A DNA stretch of 64,000 bases from assembly GCA_024291935.2 (NCBI GenBank), contig CM044316.1, forward strand, positions 70,696,501 to 70,760,500. Direction: 5' to 3'. Source of the DNA: Okapia johnstoni. Taxonomy: Eukaryota; Chordata; Mammalia; Artiodactyla; Giraffidae. The notes under the pieces are model-generated. The model had not been told where the DNA came from and did not search any database. It was given only the letters and a program-made list of their open reading frames with translations. Below, piece by piece: positions 1 through 11,249 of this stretch. The stretch's first letter is position 1. The number at the start of each line of letters is the position of its first letter. A program made the translations under genes and the position numbers.

Positions 1-604
1 TTGCCGTGTTTCATGGGCTCTCCCAGGCTGCTACCACGCTCCGCTTAACACTTCCCCTAGTGAAGGCCAAGCCCAGCAGCATGGGTGAACAGGGTGGTTG
101 CAGGATCGGGTGCTCACAGAACAGGCACACTCCTTTTTCGGTGTATCTTGTTTCCTCACTGATGACTCTCCTTGTCTTTTCACCATGTTTTTACTAACCA
201 TTGGTGGGTAACAAAGATTGTCAAGGACCTTAAAATTTTGTCCGGAAGTGCCTATCTGGGCAATTTGCCTAAGTCAGTGCTTCCAGCTTTGTATCCACCC
301 AAGTCTCTCCCCTGAAACTCCCAATTCCAGCGGAGTTAAAGGAGTTCGAGCACAGGAAGTGAAAGCTTCAAACTGGAAACGAAACACCTATCTGGAGTCC
401 CTGTTGCATGCTCATAACAAGGGCTGTGAGGTCCTTCCTATCCAGGTGTTCCTGCCACCATCATCCTCATCATCACCATCATTCCAAACTCAGCAGAGGC
501 GAAATGCTGCCCATGGTGCAAGACATCTTGTCAGTTTCTACGCAGAGCAATTTTATTTCCCAGACTTTCCAGTGTTTCATTTTAACTTTCCTAAAGCATA
601 ATCA

Positions 605-817
605 GGGGCTTCCTGGGTGGTGGAGTGGTAAAGAATCCACCTGCCAATGCAGGAGATGCAGGAGATGTGGTTTTGTTCCCTGGAAGATCCCCTGGAGAAT
701 GAAATGGCAACCCACTCCAGTGTTCTTGCCTGGGAAATCCCACGGACAGAGGCACCTGGTGGGCATCAATCCATGCGGTCACGAAGAGTTGGAGGCAACT
801 GAGCACACACACTACAC
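605..817 (+). repeat. Bov-tA SINE
   Basis: A tRNA-derived head (ggggcttcctgggtggtgg) is followed by the family body (cactccagtgttcttgcctg) and the BovB-related 3' end. An 11-bp target-site duplication, aagcataatca, flanks it at 594-604 and 818-828. Confidence 0.93.
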
Positions 818-836
818 AAGCATAATCAAAAGGTCC

Positions 837-1035
837 CCCTGGTGGCTCAGAGAGTAAAGAATCTGCCACAGATTCAATCCCTGGGTCTGGGAAGATCCCC
901 TGAAGAAGGCAATGGCAACCCACTCCAATATTCTTGCCTAGGAAATCCCATAGACAGAGGAGCCTGGTGGGCTAGAGTCAGTGGGGTCACAAAAGATTAG
1001 GACACGATTTAGCAACTAAACAACAACAGCAGCAA
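837..1035 (+). repeat. Bov-tA SINE, second copy inserted beside the first
   Basis: It shows the same family order as the preceding copy and is more diverged in the tRNA-like part. The 12-bp duplication atcaaaaggtcc lies at 825-836 and 1036-1047. The left copy overlaps the right duplication of the neighbouring SINE. Confidence 0.9.
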
Positions 1036-1598
1036 ATCAAAAGGTCCACTCCAGTATTTAAACCAGGTCCCAAGAGCAGAGCGGCAGCCCCTTCATGAGT
1101 GTTCCTTCTACCTCCATACACTGAAAATTGCTCGCAATCTCCAAATAAGCCTCTTTAGCCTCAGAAAAATCCAGGTCCCAGCAAGTGATGTTAAACAGAA
1201 AGGGGAGGTGATGAAATTGCTCAGACCATTAGATTAAGGACTCAGGAGAAATGCTTCTCTGGCCTCTCTGGCCTTTTCCTGAACAGTGCCTGTCCCTTTC
1301 CTGAACAGTGGGGTTGTGTTTAAAGACACCATGAGTCGTACACAGAGCCCATTTTCCTCTTCAGATCAGCAGGTAGGAAGCTCAGAGCCAGGTCTGTGGC
1401 AGCGGCAGGTCAGAAATGGGACCTCATGGCATGCAGTGAGCCCAGCTTCACACCACTGGCCTCCTCAATCTCACTGTACGTTTATTTCATTTTCCTTCCT
1501 TTTAGATGGATCACTCTGTGTCCATTTTTGTAAGCCTTAAAATCCTTTATCAAGACACAAAGAAATTCTATTTTTAAAATGCATTAAGATTACAGCTG

Positions 1599-1916
1599 CA
1601 GGTGTACCTCGTTTTATTGCACTTCACAGAGATTGTGGATTTTACAAATTGAAGGTTTGCAGCAACCTGGCATTGTCAGATGATGGTTAGCTTTCTTTAG
1701 CAATAAAGTATTTTTTTTATTAAAGTATGTACATTTTTTAAGGCATAATGCTATTGCACATTTAATAGATTGCAATAGTGTAAACATAGCTTTTATAGGC
1801 ACTGGGAAACAAAAAAATTCTTGTGACTCACTTTATTGTGATAATCGCTTTGTTTTGATAATCCCTTTATTATGGGAGTCTGGAACCAAACCCACAATAT
1901 CTCTGAGGTATACCTG
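1599..1916 (+). mobile_element. Internally deleted Tigger1-like DNA transposon
   Basis: The element starts with caggtgtacctcgttttatt and ends with the matching inverted terminal repeat (tgaggtatacctg). Both ends match the mariner-superfamily Tigger termini, and the terminal segments around gcaataaagtattttt also agree. The transposase region is missing, so it is a non-autonomous copy of about 318 bp. Confidence 0.85.
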
Positions 1917-2055
1917 TGCATGATAGAGCTGTAGGTAAACATTGAAAGGTAACTTGAAGAGAAGATAATTGTATTAGGATGATAGGGTTACAGGTAATTT
2001 ATTTTCCTCTTTAAATGTATAGCATATTTAAAAGCAGAGACATTACTTTGCCAAC

Positions 2056-2470
2056 AAAGGCCTGTCTAGTCAAGGCTATGGTTTTTCCAGTGGTCATGTA
2101 TGGATGTCAGAGTTGGACTATAAAGAAAGCTGAGCGCTGAAGAATTGATGATGCTTTTGAACTGTGGTGTTGGAGAAGACTCTTGAGAGTCCCTTGGACT
2201 GCAAGAAGATCCAACCAGTCCATCCTAAAGGAGATCAGTCCTGGGTGTTCATTGGAAGGACTGATGTTGAAGCTGAAACTCCAATACTTTGGCCACCTCA
2301 TGTGGACGACAGAGGATGAGATGGTTGGATGGCATCACCGACTCGATGGACATGGGTTTGGGTAAACTCTGGGAGTTGGTGATAGACAGGGAGGCCTGGC
2401 ATGCTGCGATTCATGGGGTCGCAAAGAGTCGGACACAACTGAGCGACTGAACTGAACTGAACTGAACTGA
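2056..2470 (+). mobile_element. BovB (RTE) LINE, 5'-truncated 3' end
   Basis: The fragment covers the end of the BovB reverse-transcriptase reading frame (readable as pieces such as [14 protein letters not shown] peptides, now frame-broken) and the 3' terminus with the family's actga tandem at 2446-2470. It is a dead copy. Confidence 0.93.
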
Positions 2471-2789
2471 TATTGTAAACATTAAATGGTATTTTTAGTA
2501 ATTTCTTCTGATTAGAAAATTATGTTTGTGCTAGAAATTGTAGAAAAGATAGAAAAATACAAAGATGAAAATTAATTTTATTCATCATCCAAATCTCTAA
2601 ATATAAATATTATCTTTTTAGTCTATTTCTTTCTTGTCTTCTTCCACATACGTGTGTGTGTGTTACCTCTGTATATTTTCAAATTTATTCTTTCTTTGTA
2701 GTTTTTCGTAAATTACTATTTTTTATTTAACAGTAAGTTTTGGGCATCTCCAAAATATTTAGTATCCTTCTGCACCATCCTTTATTTGT

Positions 2790-2912
2790 TTGCTTATTTT
2801 TTGCCATGCACATAGTGTGCAGAATCTTCGTTCCCCCCCCAGAGATCAAACCTGCACCCCCTGCAATGGAAGTGCAGAGTCTTCACCAAGTGAACCACCA
2901 AGGAAGTCCCTA
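2790..2912 (-). repeat. CHR-2-type SINE, reverse orientation
   Basis: The + strand reads as the complement of a tRNA-derived CHR SINE and ends caccaaggaagtccc, which is the reversed element start. It contains a run of nine C at about 2834-2842. Confidence 0.8.
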
Positions 2913-3098
2913 CACCATCGTTTTAAATCACTTATGTTGTACAGTCCTCATTTTATACATATACCCTAAATTTCCCTTTGTTGGACATTTAGGTTGTTCA
3001 CTAATAGTCATTCCTTTCTGGGTTTATCTAGATGGCCAAATAAGCCAACTTGACCAAAATATGTTTCATCTACAGAATTCCTTTTTCTCTTTTTGCAG

Positions 3099-3175
3099 TG
3101 GTCTCTGGTTCATCATCCAGCTCCAAGTATGACCCTGAGATTCTGAAAGCCGAAATTGCCACAGCAAAATCCCGG
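3099..3175 (+). CDS. WWC1: WWC1/KIBRA coding exon (1st of 20 in window, probably exon 4): coiled coil 1
   Basis: The exon completes a valine codon with its first two bases and then encodes about residues 146-170, beginning [15 protein letters not shown] and ending AKSR. It follows a pyrimidine-rich tract and AG, and is followed by GTAGGT. This sequence is diagnostic for KIBRA, the WW-and-C2-domain scaffold that acts in Hippo signalling, polarity and synaptic plasticity. The segment belongs to the first coiled coil (about 107-193), downstream of the two WW domains. Those domains and the true start codon are not in the window, so the gene is 5'-partial here. It leaves phase 0 for the next exon. 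Confidence 0.97.
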
Positions 3176-3394
3176 GTAGGTCTTCTCTGCTTATGCTATT
3201 GATGGGGGTCCCTGAGGCAGCTTTTGGCTGCTAGCCTACCCACAGGACCAGAGTAGATGCTTCGACCAGGCAGTGCCAGCTGATGCTGACTAACAAGACC
3301 CTACATAACAGCAGCGGCAGCTGTAGTAGCCCTCGTTTTACCAATAACAGTGCTGATAGCAGCTACCCTTCCACAGGCAATCACTGTAACCTGG

Positions 3395-3560
3395 CGTAGC
3401 GCTAAATGGTTCATGAGTAACACCTCATGCCCTCACGATAACCCTATGAAGTAGCCACTGTCACTATCTGCATTTTAAACATGAGCCAACAGAGGCTTGG
3501 CGGGATTAAGTAACTTGCTCAGGGTCACAGTGGACTCAGGCTTAACCCAGTTTCTTCGTG
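3395..3560 (+). repeat. MIR SINE fragment
   Basis: The stretch has a typical MIR core: base composition and order as in the family, ending near a segment reading as cttgctcagggtcacag. It is ancient and decayed, and the boundaries are approximate. Confidence 0.6.
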
Positions 3561-3981
3561 GAAGGTGCTCTCTTCCTAACCACTGCTTGTTCTGCATTAT
3601 CGTCTTTAATTACTTCCTGATTACCTTAGGGGACAGGTAGTTTTATTCCCCCTTTACTGATGTGGAGCCTGACTGAAGACCAGCACGTAAATGACTGCTC
3701 AGGGTGAAGTCAGTGCTGTGAACATGAGTTTACTACAGATTCAGACGCCTGTGAGAAAACGTGAAGGGAGAGAAGGGGCTGGAGATGAGGTGGTAGGGGC
3801 CTGTGTCGCCTAGAAGGGTATGTCTTGCCCAAAGGAGTCGTGGGATTTTAGCCCTGTGCTCTTGCGCCCATGCTGGCACATGGGCTCCACATTGGCACAT
3901 CTTCAAGTATGTTCATAAAAGAACTGTGTATCTAGACCTCGTATGCGAAATAGCTCAATGTTTAATTATTACCAACGAATT

Positions 3982-4280
3982 TTTTAAATTTTTTATTTAT
4001 TTATTTTTGGCTCTGCTGGTCTGCGCGGGCTTTCCTGTAGTCACAGTGAACGGGGCTACACTTTAGTTGTGGTGCACAGGCTTCTCAATTGTAGGGGCTT
4101 CTCTTGTTGCAGAGCACAGGCTCTAGGGCGAATGGGCTTCAGTTACTTACTGCGGTCCGTGGGCTCAGTAGTTGGATTTCCCGGGCTCTAGAGCACAGGC
4201 TCAATAGTTGTGGTCTACGGGCTTAGTTGCTCCCTGTGTCTCCTGGATACGTTACCACTGAGCCAACCAGGGACGCCCAT
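3982..4280 (-). repeat. CHR-type SINE (long form), reverse orientation
   Basis: The + strand starts with a T-rich (A-tail complement) segment and runs through the 'gagcacaggctctagggcg' type core to a reversed tRNA-like head ending in ccaaccagggacgccc. This is the order of a cetartiodactyl tRNA-derived SINE on the minus strand. The rest of this 1.6-kb intron (3176-3390, 3561-3980 and 4281-4808) shows nothing I recognise. Confidence 0.8.
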
Positions 4281-4808
4281 CAGCAACTAATTTTTAAAAA
4301 TTTAGTAAGACTGCAAGCCGAAGCATTTCTGCAGGCTGCAGCTGGCTCCCTGGCCGGGTCATGCCTATAAAGCGACTACGTTGCCTCTCACCTCCCTGCA
4401 CTACACTAGCGAATCCAGTACCTGCTTTAAGTAATGCCCAGCCCAGGAAATTGCCATTATCTTCATCTGTCAGAAACAGGAAGGAGAGGCTCATAGAGGC
4501 AACGACATGGCTTGAGAGAAGCCAGCCAGTCTTGAGAGATGCCCGCCAACTAGTCAGGGGGAAGGCCAGATTCTAGCCCAGGTCAGCCAGGTCCTGTCAA
4601 CTTCCTATTTCCGTGGAGCAAGGGCTGGCTAGGAATGACCTACAGGACCACCGGACTGGGAGGCCGACCGAGTGGGCAGCTGCTGGGACCCCAGCAACAT
4701 CAGTGAGGGGTGCCCAGGGGATGTTGACCTGAGTCATTATGCAGGGGCAGCTGGGGGCTCTGGGTTAATATCAACCTCTGACCCTTGGTGTGGTCTTCTG
4801 CCATCCAG

Positions 4809-4888
4809 GTTAACAAGCTGAAGAGAGAGATGGTTCACCTCCAACAGGAGCTACAGTTCAAAGAGCGTGGCTTTCAGACACTGAAGAA
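4809..4888 (+). CDS. WWC1: WWC1 coding exon (2nd in window): end of coiled coil 1
   Basis: It encodes about residues 171-196 (VNKLKREMVHLQQELQFKER then GFQTLK) plus two bases of the next lysine codon. The acceptor is ccatccag and the donor GTAAGT. The charged heptad-like pattern is the C-terminal end of coiled coil 1, which ends near residue 193 in KIBRA and is used for dimerisation among WWC proteins. It splices in phase 2 to the exon at 11654. Confidence 0.97.
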
Positions 4889-5979
4889 GTAAGTCCACCT
4901 TGTGGTGCAGGGTATGGGGATTACCCTCATCTGTCCCCCTCTCCTTCATTCTCTTTCTACCTTCCTTGAAATGAGCCTTTCTAATCATTCCGTTCCAGTT
5001 CTACTCTACTGAAGACTGTTCCCCAAGGTTGAGGTTTAGGAAGAGAAAAGGGGACTCATTTCCGATTCAGGTTCTCACGGTCCTCTGAATTCCAGAAGTC
5101 ATTAAAGTCTCCTCCATTCAGTTGAGTTTTGCCAGCCACAGAAATGAGCATCGCCGGGCATGTCTGTGCATCTGACTCCTCCCCTCCTGTAGATGGGGGA
5201 GAATCGGATACGCGCAGGGACAAAACCAGCTCTTTCCACGGCCCCCCAAAGTGAGCAATGACCCTGGTTTGTGCTCTTCCAGAAGAAACAAGGATCCCTT
5301 CCACAACAAACAGATTTCTAGAAGAGTGGGCTCCATGCCATGCACACTGTGCTTTGCAGGTGACTGAAGAGATTTCCAGAACTTTGACCAAATGTAGTTT
5401 TCACTTTAGAAGCTGACTTGCAGCCACGAATGTGCAGTTCTCATTTCCTTAGAGAAGATGAGCTCCTTGTCACTTTTATGATTATACTAGCAGAGATTTA
5501 TTGAGCAGGTAGTCCATGCCAGGGAGCACTTCCAGTGTTTCTATCTGGGTGACCCCTCATGACAACTCTGTAAGGAATGTGCTTTTAGCTGACTCCATTG
5601 TATAGTTGGGGAAACTGAAGCACCTAGTCCATGTTCCTGAGTGTTAGCTTATTGTCATTATTAACTGCTCATATCACTGAGACTTGTGCTTTGAGTCAAG
5701 TTCAGTACATGTGATGGGCTCATGGGACGGTCATTACAGAGGTGCCTCGTAGTCCTCCTGGAAGCTCCAAAGAGAACGGTCAGTAGATGTCTCTGTTCTA
5801 AGGGCTATCCGCTTAGATTCCCAGAGAGGTCACCTGTACACAGACAGCATCTTCTCTAAACACTGCTGTCTCACTCTCCCTGACGGTACCTTCTCCTCAT
5901 TCTCCAGACCTCAAACCACCCTCGCTACTCTTTGGCCACAGCCCCAAGCCTTTGGGTGTTTATCTCCAAGCCCTATGAA
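4889..5979 (+). other. WWC1: intron sequence, no recognised element
   Basis: This is the first part of the 6.8-kb intron after the second exon. I see only faint MIR-like signal around 5500-5650 (a segment like ggggaaactgaagcacc) and nothing else I can name. Short open frames on either strand show no protein family. Confidence 0.6.
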
Positions 5980-5992
5980 TCGAGGGGAGTTG

Positions 5993-6406
5993 TTCAGTTC
6001 AGTTCAATTCAGTCACTCAGTCGTGTCCAACTCTGCGACCCCATGGACTGCAGCACACCAGGCCTCCCTGTCCATCATCAACTCCCAGAGTTTACTCAAA
6101 CTCATCTTCATTGAGTCGGTGATGCCATCCAACCATCTCATCCTCTGTCGTCCCCTTCTCCTCCTGCCTTCAATCCTTCCCAGCATCAGGGTCTTTTCAA
6201 ATGAGTCAGCTCTTTGCATCAGGTGGCCAAAGGATTGGAGTTTCAGCTTCAACATCAGTCCTTCCAGTGAACACCCAGGACTGATCTCCTTTAGGATGGA
6301 CTGGTTAGATCTCCTTGCAGTCCAAGGGACTCTCAAGAGTCTTCTCCAACACCACAGTTCAAAAGCATCAATTCTTTGGCGCTCAGCTTTCTTTATAGTC
6401 CAAGTC
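5993..6406 (-). mobile_element. BovB LINE 3' fragment with 13-bp target-site duplication
   Basis: The reversed element begins with the ttcagttcag type 3' terminus and runs through the end of the reverse-transcriptase frame. Direct repeats tcgaggggagttg at 5980-5992 and 6407-6419 flank it exactly. It is 5'-truncated and carries frame breaks. Confidence 0.95.
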
Positions 6407-6419
6407 TCGAGGGGAGTTG

Positions 6420-7810
6420 ACCAAAGGGGCCGGTGGGTTCTTATTCACATACCCCAACTCCCCAGACCCCTATTGTTCAAGTGAGCCACCAAGATATGAG
6501 GAAATATGGCTCTTTGCTATAGATTGCATAGAGTACATTTTAGTGTTATGTATTATGACTTTATGTTTATATAGATATATATTGTTTAGGTGTGTATATA
6601 TACATATGCCAGTCCTGTCTCTCAAGCCAGTTTCTAGTCTCATTAGGACAAGGGGCCGCGCTTTATGCTTCTTGGTAATCTCCAGTGGTGCCAAGGGCAG
6701 CCGGGGGCAGTAATGTGAGTTCAGAAAATTCCTGTAAAGCAAATAGCCTTATGAATCTTCCAAGGTAGTGGAGTGGTTCTGAGCACATAGTTTAAGGGCT
6801 ACTCACTCTCAGAGCAGGGGTCCTCCCCCTTCCTCTTCCTTCCTCCTCTCCCCTCTTCCTCCAATGCCCACCCTGCCGCCCCCCTCCCCCAACTCCTAGG
6901 TGCTCTGGAGCTTCTGGTTAGAACACTTCCCATTATTCTCTGAGCCACCACAAACCTGTTTTACCACTTTGTCACCCTGTAGCAGCATTGATCATTCTTG
7001 TTGCTTGGTAAGCTGACTCTGAAACCCCAAAGACAAGACTCCTTTTCTCCCCCCCCCCCCCCCCCCCCCCCCCCGCAGCCTGCCCACCCTCACCCCTTTG
7101 ATATCAGGCCCAGATAAGACCGCCTTTCAGGGCTCCTGGGCCGGAAGCCACCCCCATGTTCCCGGGGAGGAAAGTTTCTGCTCTAATGCGCACCTTGGCA
7201 GAGAGGGTTAGGAATGTCGCTTCCAGGGGCGGATGGCCTAGGTTCAAATCTTAGTTCCCAGGGAACATGAAAAAGTAGTTTGCTTCATCCCCTTGAGCTT
7301 CTGTTTCTTGATCTGAAAAACTAGGATATTGTAAATATTGAATTGGAAAATCCGCATCAAGCGCATGACCGTACCTGGCATGTAAGGAAAACCCAGTGAG
7401 CTGAAGGGGGTGGTGACCTTTAGCTAGTTGGCTGTTTGGACTTGGGAAGGAATTCACATGAGCTGTGCCCTCGCCCTGGGCATCGGTCCCCTCCTTCCAT
7501 TGTCTCTACTCGAGCAGCTTTTATTCTGCTTCCCTTTGTAGGCCAGGGCACTTGACGGAGCTGCAAGCCCCGAGCTTGAGACTGTCAGAGCTAGACCTGG
7601 GACTCGTGGGTTTTGAAACTCATGTCCTTATACCTGCCTTCCTGGCATCATCCCAGATAAACCCCCCAGACCCCGAAAACATCAGGCCCCTTTCCCTCTC
7701 CCAGGGGACCGTGTTCAGCGTCCCATTGGAGAACTGTCCAGTCACTTCTTAGCATCCTCTCTTTGTGGAACATGGAGGAAGCTGAAGCTCATTTGGTTCA
7801 TGGTCAGCAA
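6420..7810 (+). other. WWC1: intron sequence without recognised repeats except a poly-C run
   Basis: Unique-looking intron with a pyrimidine-rich part around 6820-6895 and an uninterrupted run of 26 C at 7049-7074. I see no coding or RNA gene here. Confidence 0.6.
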
Positions 7811-8028
7811 GGGGCTTCCCAGGTGGCACTAGTGGTAAAGAACCCGCCTGCCAAGGCAGGAGACACAAGGGACACGGATTCAGTCCCTGGGTCAGGAACA
7901 TCCCCTGGAGAGCATGGCAGCCCACTCCAAGATTCTCACCTGGAGAATCCCATGGACAAAGGAACCTGGCGGGCTACAATTCATGGTGTCACAGAGTCAG
8001 ACACGACTGAAGTGACTTGGCACACACA
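7811..8028 (+). repeat. Bov-tA SINE
   Basis: A full-length copy from ggggcttcccaggtggc to the BovB-like 3' end with a (CA)n tail. Near-identical flanks (atggtcagcaa and atgatcagcaa) look like a target-site duplication. Confidence 0.92.
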
Positions 8029-9756
8029 CATGATCAGCAAACCCAATTTTAAAAAGAAAAAAAGGTTGCTGAGGATGGAAGCAGACCTCTCAGAAAAGAC
8101 TGAAAAGAAAAATCAGGACCAGAGCCAGGGATTTGGCCCCATCAGCTGCCTTGAGCCCTCGTAAAGAAGGAAGACTAGGCATACCATCCCCGGGGGCGGT
8201 GGGCAGGACAGCATCTCTCTGCGGGTCCCCAGAGCCACCTTGCCCAATGAGAGTTGTCTGGACAAGACCCAGAGGAGCCAGCTACCATCAGAGCCTTTGC
8301 CCTGCTTCTCTGTGGCTGCCGGGTGTGACTGTCTCAAGTGCTTAGAGAAAGGACAGCCGTGTAATTTGGAAATCCTAAAACACACGCGTCCCGCTCCCCA
8401 CCCCTCCCAGCACATACACACCCTCTCCTTCCCACCAACCACGCAACTTTTCTTTCCCTTTAAAAAAAAAAAGGATTCATTCACTGAGTGCATAATGGTA
8501 ACCCTTTGTTCCGTTTCCCCCACTCCTCAGGCCCGAGAGTCCGAGCTCCTCTCTGGAGCCAAATTCCAGAGCCTGGGTTGCTAAGGCCCCTGAGAGCAGT
8601 CAGGTAGAAGCCATGTGAGACGCCCGAGGCCCTGAAGACAGACCACATCTGTCTCTTCCTGCTGAGGATTCAAAGCCACCCTCACTCAGTTGGCAGGGGA
8701 CAGCTGGGCACAGCCCCCTGCCCAGAGCCCCCAGCACCCGGCCAGGTTCAGACAATACAGCATCTCCCTTGCACCCCCTTTCCGTTTGGGACAGGGCCAC
8801 CTCCAGCCCTGGGACATTCAGCTCTAGGGGGAGCCTCGTCTCCACCAAGCATGTTGGTCAGGCCTCTGTGGGGAAAGCTCCCTGTAGACGAAGTTTTCAA
8901 ACACGATCTGAGACCAGTCTTAGCCAACCTGGTAGGCTCACCCAGGCCCAAGTCCTCGAAAGGCATAGACAGGCTATTTTTAGCGAGGAGATGTAACTGG
9001 GGCTTTATCTTCCTCCGAGGAGGAGGCTGAAGGGATGGGGCCGTGAGACAAATCTCCTTACCCCTCCCCGCTTGCAGACAAGGAGGCCAGGATGAGAGCC
9101 TGTGATTCCCCACTCAGGTTATTTTTAGCCCAGGACACTTCGGCCTCTAGAAGGCCAGAAAAGCATGCCTCGGAGTGGTTTCTCATCCTGAAATAATGGG
9201 TTTGTGGTGTTCCCTCAGACTACAAAACTTCCTTTTCTTCACCAGGAACTGAAACCTCCGCCCTGGCTTTTGATGAAAGTGTGAAGCAGTTAAAATTTCT
9301 CTCTGCGCTCAGAGCCTTGTCCACAGCACAGCTCTCCTTCTCCAAGAGGTCTGGGCCCCCCACCAGTAGGATTCATTTGAGCTTCAGAAAATGGCCTCGT
9401 TCCCCTTCACCCCCATTTTCCTCCATCAAAATGAACCGGTGTATAGGGCCTGGATGAGCCAGCAGACTTCCCAGTCTGAAAGTATTATCACCCCTCACAT
9501 TTGTCTCATACTTCCTAGCTCCCCACCTCATGTTCCAACCTTATCCCACTTACCATGGCTCGCAGCTCCGTGAACATGGGTGAGGCATATGGCATCATCC
9601 AAGTTTTCTTCAGAGGAGGAAGCTGAGGCTCTGTGTGCACAAGGGCCATGCCCAACATCATGCTACTAAGTGGTAGCAAGGGATTTCTTCATCCTTCTAA
9701 CCTTTCCTTCGTGAGGCCATTAACTTCAACAAATGCTTTATTATCATTATTATTAT
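8029..9756 (+). other. WWC1: intron, largely unique sequence with possible MEF2-type motifs
   Basis: I recognise no transposon in this 1.7-kb stretch. It is moderately GC-rich and contains two matches to the MEF2 consensus (ctatttttag at 8974-8983 and ttatttttag at 9119-9128). It may hold a regulatory element, but the sequence alone does not prove it. Confidence 0.45.
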
Positions 9757-10083
9757 TATACTTTTTAAAACAGTTTTACTTATTTATTTACTCTTGGCTA
9801 TGTTGCTTCACTGGCTTTTCCCTTTTTGTGGCAAGCAGAGGCTACTTTCTAGTTACAGGGCACGGGCTTCTCACTGCAGTGGCTTTTCTTGTTGCGGAGC
9901 ACGGGCTTTAGGGCGCACGGGCTTCCGTAGTTGCAGCTCCTGGACTCTAGAACACAGGCTCAGTAGTTGTGGCACATGGGCTTTGTGGCTCCATGGCATG
10001 TGGGATCTTCCCAGACCAGAGATCGAACCCATGTCTCCTGCACTGGCAGATGGATTCTTTACCATTGAGCCACTAGGGAAGCC
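9757..10083 (-). repeat. CHR-type SINE (long form), reverse orientation
   Basis: A T-rich start, the cacgggctttagggcgcacg core and a reversed head ending ccactagggaagccc define the element. The flanking caacaaatg near 9728 and at 10084 suggests a target-site duplication. Confidence 0.87.
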
Positions 10084-10099
10084 CAACAAATGTTTGTTA

Positions 10100-10320
10100 A
10101 AGGTCGTGGTTCTCACCAGGGGTGATTTTACTCCTCCTATCCAAGGGACATTAGGTAAAGTATGGAGACATTTTTTGGTTGTCACAACTCAAGGTCCGGA
10201 TGCTGCTAGCATCTAGTGGACAGACGCCAGGGGTGCTACTGAACATCCTACAATGCACAGGACAACCCTGACAACAAAGAATGATCCTGCCCCGCGAATC
10301 CTGAGGTTGAGAGACCTGAG
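10100..10320 (+). mobile_element. Ancient hAT-type non-autonomous DNA transposon
   Basis: The stretch from ggttctcaccaggggtga to tgaggttgagagacc, with catctagtggacagacgcca inside, is a well-known mammalian hAT-derived short element. I do not assign the exact subfamily. Confidence 0.65.
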
Positions 10321-10324
10321 TTAA

Positions 10325-11067
10325 AGAACACGAAAAGATGCTCAACATCGCTAATCTTCAGGGAAATGGAAAAGTATCACCTCACACCAGTCAGAGTGGT
10401 CATCGTCAGAAGGAACACAAATGTTTGTGAGGATGTGGAGAAAAGGGGATCCTCGTACACTGTTGGTAGGAATGTAAACTGGTGCAGCCACGGTGGAGAA
10501 CAGTATGGAGATTTCTCAGAAAACTAAAAATAGAGCTACCATATGACCTAGCAGTTCCACTCCTGGGTATATATCCAAAAATCACTAATTCAAAAAGATA
10601 CACACACCCCAATGTTCATAGCAACAGTGTTTACCACTACTAAGATATGGAAGCAATCTAAGTATCCATCAACAGATAAATGATAAAGGAGATGTGGTAC
10701 ATATATACACTGGAGCATTAGTCATAGAAAAGAATAAAATTCTGCCATTTGCAACGACCCAGATGGACTTGGCATTATGCTAAGTGAAATAAGTCTGACA
10801 GAGAAAGACAAATCCTATATGATATCACTTATATGTGAAGTCTAAAACATACAACAAACTTTGAGCATAACAAGAAAGAAGCAGACCCACAGATATAGAG
10901 AACAAACTGCGGTTACCAGTGGGGAGAAGGTAGGGACAATATAGGGATAGAGGGCAAAAAGGCATTATTATGGGATTACATGAAATCATGTGTGTGAGTG
11001 AACCCTTTTGAAAATTGTAAAGCACTATAGAATTGAAGACTTTCATTCAGTAAAATAAAATAATGTT
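10325..11067 (+). mobile_element. L1 LINE 3' fragment
   Basis: It resembles the end of L1 ORF2 and 3' UTR: the segments aaactggtgcagccacggtg, gcagttccactcctgggtat and ataagtctgacagagaaaga are conserved L1 landmarks in the right order. The frame is broken, so it is not functional. Confidence 0.9.
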
Positions 11068-11084
11068 AAAAGGGAAGAAAAGAG

Positions 11085-11249
11085 ACTTCCCTGGTGGTCC
11101 AATGGCTAAGACTCCACACTCCCAGTGCAGGGACCTTGATTCTACCTCTGGTCGGGGAATTGGATCCCACACGCCTCTACTAAGACCCAGTTCAGCCAAA
11201 TAAATAAATATTTGGAAAAGAAGATCACATTAAAAAAAAAAAAAAAAGC
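11085..11249 (+). repeat. CHR-2-type SINE
   Basis: It begins gacttccctggtggtccaat and continues to the ccaaataaataaat tail, with a poly-A of about 15 bases near its end. Confidence 0.9.

Larger units (their letters stand above)
1..3098 (+). other. WWC1: WWC1 intron upstream of the first exon in the window (partial)
   Basis: This is the 3' part of an intron whose donor lies outside the window. It holds two Bov-tA SINEs, a Tigger-type DNA transposon, a BovB 3' end and a reverse CHR SINE, listed separately. I recognise nothing in 1-590, 1050-1598 and 1917-2050. The intron ends in a pyrimidine-rich tract followed by the AG at 3097-3098. Confidence 0.85.

Noticed and set aside
605..817. tRNA-like sequences (here and at other SINEs)
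   Set aside because: They are heads of tRNA-derived SINEs, not functional tRNA genes.
2446..2470. Short tandem actga units, CRISPR-like at first glance
   Set aside because: This is the known BovB 3' terminal repeat. There are no spacers, and a vertebrate genome does not carry CRISPR arrays.
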